From contig BSYQ01000001.1 in NCBI GenBank assembly GCA_030272585.1, positions 434,001-498,000 on the forward strand: a stretch of 64,000 nt of DNA, read 5' to 3'. A model generated the notes under the pieces. It was not told the DNA's origin, searched no databases, and worked only from the letters and a program-made list of their open reading frames with translations. A program made the translations under genes and the position numbers. This document shows positions 37,746 through 47,600 of this stretch, one piece after another. Within the stretch, counting starts at the first letter, position 1. Each line of letters begins with the position of its first letter. This stretch comes from Bryopsis sp. KO-2023 (Eukaryota; Chlorophyta; Ulvophyceae; Bryopsidales; Bryopsidaceae).

Positions 37746-39422
37746 TTATTTTCCAGCATTTCCCTTGGGTTCTTTGCACTCGGATGATCCAGTCAAGTGT
37801 CCACCAGCACTTGTTTTTACGTTTCCCCGAGTGAAAGTGGTGGAGCGTCCAGATCCCACGGTGACACTGGTGCAGTCCAAGGGTTGCCCAGGAGTTTGAA
37901 ACCCAACAGAGCCGGTCACGACAAATCCATTGAAAAATGAAGCGCCCAGCTGGAAGGGCTCTTTGCTCTCTGGGAACATAGATCCAACCACACAAATCTT
38001 CTCAGAAAAAAACAATGGTAAACTCCTACTGGATGCAATCACTTGTTATGCAGAATGAGTGCCACAAGAGGCTTACTCATACTACAATATCCCAAATGGA
38101 GCTGGGAGAAAATCAATTTGTCGACCTTCGATTTGCCCATGTTTGTAGAAAGGAAAGAAGGGTGTGGGGGGGGGGGGGAATCAGGAAAACACACACACAC
38201 ACATATATATATCTTCTTGGTGGCATCACCTCCACAGGCACTCGTCCCACTAGCACTTCCACCGACAGTAGCCTGGGCAGCTCCTTGAACGCCAGTGGCA
38301 GCTGTCCCCGCCGCCACACTCTGTGTGGAGCACTCTCCCCCAAGCCCCGTTTGTGCTACTGAGGCTTGACCAGCAAACGCCGCTCCACGAGAGGAGGAAA
38401 CTTGCAAAGATACAAACGTAGCAAAGTCAGTCTCTCTGGCTGGTTGGAAAGACATCGCCCCCTCTGCAACAAACTCAGCAATGATATGACCGAGCGCCCA
38501 TCCTGCTTCAATAGTAATGAAGACTTTTCATTGCAAATATCGATTGGTAGTCTTTACTACGAGGTCGAATATTGAAAATACGTGCACTTTTACTTCACTC
38601 AGCATTTGATTGTCTGTTCCCAAACTTCTGCAAAACTGCTATGAGAGCTCGCTTCGAAAATATGTTCCAAGATGAAATGGCCATTTTTCTAAGTGCCATC
38701 CAGTTGGGTGTTGATTTTATGGGGATTCGGAAGGCAGGCTGGATGACTAGATGCAAATGCTTTGCAATAAAATCAACATTTTCTGAGCCGAGTGTCTTAC
38801 AGAGGGGGACGGCTGGGTCAGGCAGCGTGGAGGTTAATGGGTCCGGTTGGTCCCCAACAAAACTGGTTGGAACCTCGACATCCTGCAAAAGAGGTGAGGG
38901 ACCCAAGGCTGGCACACCTAAAAGCAAGTCTGAAATCCTACATTCAATCATTCAACCCTATACACCCACAAGCATGGTGCGAAATTCCTGAGAGCCGATC
39001 TTGAACGTTTTTCGATCAAGATCATAATGCTTGGAATTAATCCCTCAAACAACGCTGGACGTCGTTCATCGGCCCGCCACGAACGGCAGCTTTGCGTTCA
39101 GGAAAGCAAAATGTAGAAAAGCAGACTCAGGGGTCAGGATTAGTTGAAAGTACCGGTAATCGTTTTGGGTGTTGGATTTTTCGTGCCGTCCTCGCTTCCA
39201 TGCAGCCGCCGCCGAATCAATCCATTCCTGAACAGATCTACAACAGCAAAAGAAGCCTCCGTTGAGCAACACAGCGACTCAGATCCACGCAGATCGACCA
39301 TGTGTGGGACGAGTGCGCGCTCATAAAGAAAATATTGACTGCCCACCAGCAGGGCTGGAAGAAGCTGGGGCTGAGAAGATGGAGGCGCAAAGGAACAGGA
39401 TCGCGTATGTTGTGGCGAGCAT
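37746..39422 (-). CDS. Secreted protein of unknown function, Gly/Ser/Ala/Thr-rich
   Basis: ATG 39422 opens a clear signal peptide (MLATTYAILFLCASIFSAPA). Exons that keep phase are 39422-39347, 39237-39154, 38917-38801 and 38505-38230. The acceptor of the fourth (GAAG) is weak. The last exon, from about 38012 to the stop at 37746, reads KICVVGSMFPESKEPFQLGA but does not join the fourth in phase, so at least one junction or small exon is missing. The central part (SSRGAAFAGQASVAQTGLGG, then TVGGSASGTSACGG) and the end (SVTVGSGRSTTFTRGN) are rich in small residues with scattered Cys, as in wall, scale or matrix proteins. No family recognised. Confidence 0.45.
38188..38211. repeat. (CA)n(TA)n microsatellite in the secreted-protein gene
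   Basis: A CA tract runs into a TA tract, with a poly-G run just to the left at about 38166. Confidence 0.85.
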
Positions 39423-40101
39423 TGTTCGTTTCTTTCCCCTCTTTCTCGAGAATCGACCGTTCGGGTTCGACTGTCCTTTGTGTTTTTCTTTGTTCGTTTC
39501 AGGTGTCACCTGAAAGGACTGCGTTGCTGAAACGTACTGCCCGACTGATGACAGCGACCTCGACTGTGTAGTGCTTTTTTTGGTGATCAAATGCTCCATT
39601 TTCTGCTCCTAATTTTCTTGATCGACTGTAGGATTGGTTTTCTTGCAAGGAAAAACCACACAACAAAACCCCAGAAACTTCACCAACCCAGCATCAGTTT
39701 TGAGGTTTCTATATTTAGATATTTTCCAGCAGAATATTTGCAAATGATTCTTGTGATCCGCAAGTTTCGTATTTCGCTTCCCTTCATTTTTTGCGATTTC
39801 TGTGACACGATCCCTCTGTCTGGCGGCGTACAACGGTCGAAAGAGAAGGTGGCGCTTACCTTTGGGCTCGGAAACTGAGGACCGGTGTGGGGAGCTGACG
39901 GCAAGGTAAAACTGAAACCAGATTTCGACCCATTCCTGCTCCGGACATCATAACTGACTGTTTCCACCTTTCTCGACAAGTTGTTGTTTTTATTTCTGTC
40001 GAGCCGGTCTGGTTTCAGGCAGGCGGGATAAAATTGTTCGTCGACGCACGTGGAGATCGGTGTGTTTGTATGTACTCACTTGGTGGGGATTGGTTGAATA
40101 G
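39423..40101. promoter_or_regulatory. Shared 5' region between the secreted-protein gene and RPS20
   Basis: 679 bp between divergent starts. No box motif could be assigned; positions only. Confidence 0.35.
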
Positions 40102-41997
40102 ATGGCGAAGTACGCAGAGAAGCAGGGTTACCAGGAGGAGCTCCAGGCCCATCGTATCCGAATCACCCTCACTTCGAGGAACTACAAGAACCTCGAGAAA
40201 GGTATGGACATGAAGTGAAAGGTTTTCAATTGGGTTTCCAGTTGGAAAATGGGGGGTGAAACAGGGAAAAAATCCGATAGTCTTGTTGAATATTTGTAGT
40301 TTTTCTTTTTAGAAAAGTATTTTACGAGTTACATCTGCTTCGATAAAAGCCCAAGGACAGCATTATACAGATGGTTATGTTTTGAATTGTCTGTCTAGTC
40401 TAGAAAAACAATAAAAATTCTGGGTAAAAATCGTCAGTTTAGATTTTTAAAGATTTTTAATCGGACCACAGTTTCAAGAGAGGCGAATGATTCAGATGGA
40501 AAAGAGGGTCGATTAGCAGAACATTTATGGAAGGAAAATATCTATGGTCCACAAAAGCATATCATAGTTTGGTATGGCGTTAGAATATAGAGTGAATGGA
40601 TTGATAGCATTTTGTTTTAGGAGGGTTCCTTGCTCAAATTTTCCAACGCACACACAGGAACCTGGGAATTATAAGTCATGGGTTTAGTGTTGTTTCATAT
40701 TGGGTTCACTTTGATTGGAAAATCTGGTGGAGCAGTGACCTCGAAGGGAACTGTGCTTATTCATAATTTTCAGTGGGATGACGAATTTCACTTTACAAAC
40801 AAAATTTAAGCTGTTTTAGCACTTCGAAACAAGACAAATTATTCTCAATTGTGCGTGGAGATTGAGGCTGGCAGGGGAATCCATGGTGGCATGTTTTCTT
40901 GCCAAGGTAGTGAAGGATAACGAGGAAAAATTGAAAAAATCATTTTGGGTTTGGGTGTGTAGTGTGCACGGATTTGATCAAGGGTGCTAAGGAGAAAGAC
41001 TTGAAAGTGAAGGGACCTGTGCGAATGCCCACCAAGACGCTCAGGATTACTACCAGAAAATCGCCCTGTGGAGAGGGAACCAACACCTGGGATAGGTTCC
41101 AGATGAGGTACCAGCAGGGTGTTTTTTTTTCTCATCATTGGGACCGTTTCTTGCATTCTTTTTCCCAAAGAAAAATGTTTGCATGTTTTAAAAATGGCGG
41201 TAGCGTAATTCTGACTTTTTTATTTAGAAATATTAAGTGAAAGGAGCGAAATTTAACACGTAGAGATAACATCGAAACATTGTTTACTGTCCATTGGTGA
41301 GTTTGCGATCGAGGGCTTATTTTTATTTTGAATTTTCACCTGAAAAAAATTCTGTTGTTTTTAACCCCCTCTATTAATGGAAAAAAAAAGAAAAAAAACA
41401 CAGCTTCTTAATTTTTTTATTTTCTGTTGAAGAGTGTGGGGGTCGGCACCATTCTCTGTCCCTCTAAATAAACTGGTATGATACAAACTTTCCTTAGCAC
41501 ATTTCTGGTCCAAAAAATTTGATTTCATGCATTTTGAGCGCTCCATGTTAACGCAATTGAGTTCTTGTTAGGATTCACAAGAGGCTAATCGATTTGCACT
41601 CCCCTGTGGATGTCGTCAAGCAGATCACGTCCATTGGGTAAGTCCAGAAAACTACCAACACCCACTAAAAAAATAAAAAACCCTCCTGAGTTCTAAGATG
41701 TTGTGGAGAAAATAAGAAAATTGATGAATGTTTTTTTTTCCCGATGTGACATGGATGGTCCAACAGAAATATATGGAAATTATGGTGATCATAGGCAGTG
41801 TTTGATTGAAGAACAATCGAACAGAATTAATGAATTTGACAAAATTCCAGTCCACACGCATGATTCCACACATTTTCACATCACATACATCTCATCTCAT
41901 TCCTGTGATATGGAAAGAAGCTGGTGAAAATGAATTGATGTGGTGGTGCAGAATCGAGCCGGGTGTCGAGGTCGAAGTGACTATTGCTGATGTATGA
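40102..41997 (+). CDS. RPS20: 40S ribosomal protein uS10 (S20)
   Basis: Exons 40102-40201, 40963-41107, 41572-41637 and 41952-41997 keep phase and give 118 residues (human 119). Signature stretches are [72 protein letters not shown] and the end [14 protein letters not shown], nearly identical to other eukaryotes. It is a small-subunit head protein of the cytosolic ribosome. Introns take up most of the gene; the first is 761 bp. I looked for an intron-hosted box C/D snoRNA by eye and found none. Confidence 0.97.
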
Positions 41998-43523
41998 GCG
42001 GAGTTTCGTGGCTGGAAGGGTGCAGTCCATGTTACGTGTTTTGGTTTTAGTTCTGAACGTTCGATTTGTTTGGGGGGGTGGGGGTATTCAGCCTTTTGAG
42101 CGCCAGTTGATGGAATTCGGTGGATTTGGGAGTCAGCAAATGGTGGAAGATGATGCATTGTAATTTTGGTTTGTCAGAGGGCCAATTTCATGCACACACA
42201 ACCCTGGAACTGGATGGGTTTTAGCTACACTGTGATTCTTGGCTGTTGATGGTTGGTGGGTTTGGTGTCAATCTATCCAGGCCATCTTTTTCGCCTGAAA
42301 AATGCCAGAGGATACAAAACTCACGTAGAAAGAACATCTGCATGAGATTGGGGGGTTGACCCCCACTCGCTCAAGGATTTTTTTCATGTTGGTGTTTTTC
42401 AGCCTGACAAATTTGGCGAGCTCCTGTCTTCGGGAAGTTATATCAGTCACACTTCTCAATCTTTCTTTTCCAATGTCAGGTGTGGATAAATGCCCCAAAC
42501 GATTATCATCCAAATCTAAATTGGTTTCAGTGGAATTGAACGCTGATGTCAGTATCCACCCACACGTGCGTGGACAACGCCTTTTAGCCCGTCTCCTCTT
42601 TTTGTGTGCGAAGCACTTGTGTGTGAATTATGCGGAGTCCTTATGTGCGAACCGTTTGAGAACCGTTTGAGAACCGTTTGCAAACCGTCTGCGGCTACCT
42701 GCAAGAAGTACCAACGCACCCCTGGTGCGATCTGATCGGCCGATCGGGCCGATCTGCCCAGACTACCTGCCCCGACTACCTGCCCCGATTTGAGTGACCA
42801 TCTACGTTCGTTGGTGGTGGTGTTCAGCCGTCGATCGGAACTGCCGAAGAAGAAAAGGGCGAGAAAGTGGCGAGGACCTCGGTTTTTTTTGTTATCTTGT
42901 TGAGTGTGGACGTCCCCGTCTTGGCGGCGGATGAGAGCATGCCCCGATCTGCGATCGCGATGCTCCCAGCACCTTGTTTTTCTTCTCATCAAGGAACGAC
43001 GAAAGCTCAGTCTCTTATGTAAGGTGCGCCGTTCGCTTTGCTTCGGTAGAGGACTTCGAGTTCAAACGCTGCATGGAGTGGCGTGTTCTCAGTTTTTGAG
43101 CAGTTGATTTTTTGGGTTGCTGTTTGGAAGCGTCCTGATGGTAGTCGTCACCTCGGCGTTGATATATCGGGTGCGTGGGTGTCATGCAGATGGACAGATT
43201 TCTTTTGGAATTCTGGCTGCTGGGGATTGAAAAATTTTTGAGTTCAATAATGGGATTTCGGTGGAAGGGAAATGCCTGTTTATGGAGTTCTGATTGGAGA
43301 AAATAATAAAATTTTCTAAAATATTGAAGAAGTTTTACGAAAGAGATTATGAATTGTTTATGGAATATTGATTGGACCTGATGGAGGAAGGTTTACCTTG
43401 ATGGAAATCTGAACACTTTTTTTTTTTAATGATACACCACTTCAGTTTTGATGGGAAAGTGATGGGGGTCTGACATAATTTCGCTGGGATCGTTTTTTGG
43501 AATTTTTTTAATTTAGTAAACAT

Positions 43524-43588
43524 CGTAACCTCTCAGCCCTTGGTTGGCCTCGAGTTTTGAGGTGGGCAGACGGGGGTGGGAGGTTACG
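43524..43588 (+). ncRNA. Structured repeat, copy 1 (candidate small RNA)
   Basis: A 65-nt unit with perfectly complementary ends (CGTAACCTC and GAGGTTACG), a GCCC/GGGC inner helix and a terminal hairpin CCTCGA-GTT-TTGAGG. It shares sequence and fold with copies at 43663 and 43791, with compensatory pair changes between copies. The strand is inferred from G-T wobble pairs that work only on the plus strand. Function unknown. Confidence 0.5.
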
Positions 43589-43662
43589 AACAAAAACAAC
43601 AAAAATAGAAAAATTAGAGAGAAAAAAACACATAGGGAAATGGTTAAATTTAGAATTAGGTA

Positions 43663-43729
43663 CCACAACCTCGCAGCCCTTGGTTCACCTCAAGTTTTGA
43701 GGGGGGCAGACGGGGGTGGGAGGTTATGG
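43663..43729 (+). ncRNA. Structured repeat, copy 2 (candidate small RNA)
   Basis: Begins 139 bp after copy 1 and is the most similar copy to it. Ends CCACAACCTC and GAGGTTATGG pair with a single C-A mismatch. The inner GCCC/GGGC helix and the terminal hairpin CCTCAA-GTT-TTGAGG are intact. The spacer from copy 1 is A-rich and not conserved. Confidence 0.5.
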
Positions 43730-43790
43730 GAAATAGCAAAAAAAAAGAAGGAAAAATGGAAAAAATAGTGAAAATTTAGAACAAATTTTT

Positions 43791-43859
43791 ATCATAGCAT
43801 TTCAGTCTTTGGTTCACCTTAAGTTTTAAGGGGGGCAGACGAGGGTGGGAGGCTATGAT
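43791..43859 (+). ncRNA. Structured repeat, copy 3 (candidate small RNA)
   Basis: Begins 128 bp after copy 2. The most diverged copy, but pairing is kept: ends ATCATAGC and GCTATGAT are perfectly complementary, the inner helix pairs as GTCT/GGGC with wobbles, and the terminal hairpin has become CCTTAA-GTT-TTAAGG. Differences from copies 1 and 2 change both sides of helices together. Confidence 0.5.
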
Positions 43860-44660
43860 TAGTAGAAAAATATATTTAGTGGTTAGTTAGACATTTTCTT
43901 TTTTGTTCTAGGAATGGCTGGAAGAATATTCAAAATGTGAATTGAAACGATTGTGTAAAAGATTTTTTAGCTCAGTATCTTTTTTTTATTGATCTTGATG
44001 CAAATATGTTTAATTATTTCTCAGTCTGAAAAATTAAGGTGATGACTGAATCATATATAGGTCCTTTGAGATTGTATAGGATTTCCTACAGTTCAGTCAT
44101 GGTTTGTGTCACCCTGTGGGGATGCTTTTGTTTCAACCCAACCTCTGCTCAAGTATTGTGAAAAGTCTAGGCGGAGATTTCCAGCAAGCAACTGTGATTT
44201 GTTTTCCAAGGACACCCCTTGTCTTGATTAAAGTGGGTGCAAAAGAAATCATGGAAAGCTAGTAGGGACGGCTGGGGGACAGAGCGGTTGTATGGAATGA
44301 ATGCATGTGGCCACCATGTCCCTCCCAACCGAATGAATGACTTAATAAAGTCCTTTCCTTTTTTTTCTTTTTTTTTGAGCATAAAAGTTAAGAAGTCAAA
44401 CATTTATTTCTGTCAAGCAGAAGTATATATAAGAAACCGAAAATATTTTTTGAACAAGACCCCATAAACGGTACAGGTACTGATAACAACGGATGCCTCG
44501 AAACATAACCCGTATCCTTCCACACCATGCAACCCCTCCAAATCAACATTTGATCCTTACTAATAACCCCTCCAAAAGGAAAACCCAGGTTTGCTCCAAT
44601 CCTGCAACCAAGGGGTGAAGCCATTGATGACCAGCCATACATCTATGAATAGATTTGAGG

Positions 44661-47600
44661 TCAAGACTGCCCAAACTTGGGGAAAGAATCTCTCAGCGTG
44701 ACTGTCCTGTTGACTACCAGCACATCGGTGGTGGAATCGGGGTCCACGCAGAAATACCCCAATCGCTCAAATTGGAAGCGATCCCCTACCTGTGCAAACC
44801 AACACACAAAGACAGAAAATCATTCCCCAACCAGAATACAGTAGCAAATTTCAAAAGCAAAACATGATGCATCCACTCTCGCAGGTCTGTTTCTTTCGCT
44901 GCCAGAATGGCTCCCTCTTATCGACACTTTTTTTGAACAGAATCATGTTGAGGAGTTTACTAATGAATGAAATTCATGCCCTACCTTGGCCTGTAGCAAA
45001 GATGGATTTCCCATAGCCCCGTTGATGACTTCTTTGGACTCCGGATTGAGATCGTCCAGCCAATTATCGCACTCGTTCGGATTGGCCGATTTGAACAAGA
45101 GATTGAATATCCTTGCTTCGATCTTCATGGGCTCTTTCCCAGGTTTTGGCTGGCCAACCCAATTCAGAACTCCTTTTGGTGGTTTCTTACCCGACTTGTG
45201 GAAATCGGCATCGTATTCGCATGTCAATTGAGTGACGTTTCCATCCTGGTCTTTCTCGAAACTCGTACAAGTGATTGGATAAGCATATCTATTTGGACAC
45301 ACAAACATGGAGGGAAGAATTAGCACTTGCTAAAAACAAAACTTTACAAACAAACGATGTCTGTAAATCTAATCTACAACCTTGTACATGGAGCAAGCCA
45401 TGATATTGATCAGCACCCCAGCCTTTCAAGACAGAAATCCATGAGGGATTCCACTTCTTCTATGTTTGCACCCCACCAAACATATCTATGTATATGTTTG
45501 CCTCACCTGAGCATGACTGATTTCCCAGGTGCCAGTCCATAGTAATTCTTCTCGTCGATTTCTTTGAAATCTGTGGCTTCCATATATACCACCTTCGTGA
45601 ATGGGACTTTGTAAGTTTCCTCCGTCCGTCCCGGGAAGACCTTTGCTGAAACCTCCTCCATGTGATCGTCTGGCAAGTTAGAAATAACCACCTGGAAAGA
45701 GATTAAAAAAACAAACGAAGGGTTTGTGGAAATGTCCAAAAAAAGGCCTTTATATATATATATATATATATATATGTTTTCGACAATTTGCAAAGGACAA
45801 AAAATGCCTGGAATTCGCAAAGCATAAAATCAACACGAGGTTGGTTCGTCCCATTACATTTGTTGAAAAATATTTTTCCCAGAGGTATTCCTCGCCTAAA
45901 CATTGTTTCTTCAACTTAGAAAACAGGGGTTCCTGGCAGACACTGAAAACCTTGGATCTAAAAACAGATACGAAGTCTCTGTGTAGATCTTTAGTCAGAC
46001 CTCACCTTTAGAGGCCGTAGCACAGCCATCGTTCTCGGAGAGGTGGCATCCAAATCTTGGCGAATGTGGTGTTCTAGTCGATGCACCGGGATGTCGTTAT
46101 CCGAACGAGTGATGCCCATTTCCTTGCAGAAATTGTTCATCGAGTTGGGGGTAACCCCTCTTCGCCTCAGCCCTGAGAGCGTGTACAGCCGGGGGTCTTC
46201 CCAACCGCACACGTAGCCACCATCCACCAGTGCTTTCAGCTTTCGCTTGGACAGGACATTGTGAGTGATGTTCAAGCGGGAATACTCGTAAACGAATGGT
46301 TTGTAGAGACCTAGAACTTCCAGCAGCCTGGGGAAAACAAACTTCAAAATTCAGGGAATTTGGGATTTGCATCCAGCAGGAAGATTTCCACAGAAGCGCT
46401 CCATGAGTGTCCTTTTTTGGTTTCAAACAGACGAAAAAATGCACTAAACCCCCCCCCCGAATACAGTCCCCCGGGGGACTATAGATTTGCAGTTGTGTGG
46501 GAGTTTTAAGGGGGGACTCTATTTGGGGGGGGATTGTATTCGGGGGATTATACAAAAATTCTGATTAATATGTCCCCTGACTTGTTTACATCCAGAACTG
46601 TAGCCAATGCCCCTGAAAAAAAATCACTTGAACACATCTCTAGTAGTCACATCTTTTTTTCCCTCGTCCAGTTCGAGGTCGATGTCACTCTCGCCCATGT
46701 TTGGATAGAAGCGTCGCTCAGAAACGTCGAGTCGGACGTCGATGTAGCTGATGTGTGAAAAGAATCGTCACAACCGTTTTTCTGTTTGTTTGTTGTTTGT
46801 TTGTTTTCGTGTCTTGGATTTCCACTACAATCAGAAGTCTTGCAGACGCGACTCGCATCGTCTGTCGAACGTGGTTCTCCCCCACCCAGTCGAACTTGGA
46901 TTTTTTTTTTGAAGGGGGGGACTGTATTTAGGAGGAAAACCACGTTCGACAGGGGGGGATTGTATTTGGGGGGGGGGATACTAATGGGGGGGGGACTGTA
47001 TTCGGGGGGGGGGGGGGGTACCATTCAAAATCTTGAAGTCCTTCAATTGAAATGAAAGCAAATTGGGGGAGCAGTGTATTCCATTCCTGTAGAAACTACT
47101 CAAGCTTGGTTTTATTTGAAGAAAATATCAAAAATTTTGGAAGAGGCTTGCTACTCACCAATAATAGGAAGCCCGTCTCGACTCAAACTCCAGGGTGCAC
47201 AGTGAATGCGAAATGTTTTCCAGCGAGTCCACCACGCAATGGGTGAAATCGTAGGAGGGATAGACGCACCACTTGTCCCCCACATGTGGATGAGCCACGA
47301 ATTTCACTCTGTATGCAATCAAATCAAACATGTTGTAGTTGTCGTTCTTGTGGTCCATTTTCATTCTCAGCGTGGCTTCCCCTTCATCGACCATACCCCT
47401 CCGCATCTCCTCGAACAGCTTCAGGGACTCTTCCATCGGTCGATTTCGCCAAGGGCTGGGCTCACGCCGTTGTCTGGAATCGGCAATTTCATCCCCTGTC
47501 TGTTTTTTTTTTTTTTGTCAAATCAAATCAAACGTAGAGCATCATGTACGGTCGGTTGTTTGCAAAAGCATGTCCGAAATTGAAGCCTGATAACACTGGA

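Larger units (their letters stand above)
41998..44660. other. 2.7 kb intergenic region between convergent RPS20 and GlnRS
   Basis: Contains a short direct repeat near 42650-42690 (three copies of GAACCGTTTG in tandem), a GC-rich patch at 42690-43000, the three structured repeats described separately, and an open minus-strand stretch at 42268-42560. No conventional gene was recognised. Confidence 0.5.

Noticed and set aside
39302-39571. Plus-strand frame over the signal-peptide exon of the secreted protein
   Set aside because: No family, and the minus-strand signal peptide with in-phase exons is the better explanation.
40202-40962. Possible intron-encoded snoRNA in RPS20
   Set aside because: Ribosomal protein introns often host snoRNAs, but no convincing C and D box pair with flanking stem was found by eye.
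42549-42992. Minus-strand 147-codon frame in the intergenic region
   Set aside because: Low-complexity, includes a tandem GAACCGTTTG repeat and GC-rich palindromes, and has no protein-like conservation that I can see.
46647-47024. Pro-rich minus-strand frame in the GlnRS intron
   Set aside because: It is made of translated G-rich repeat units and lies inside a well-supported intron.
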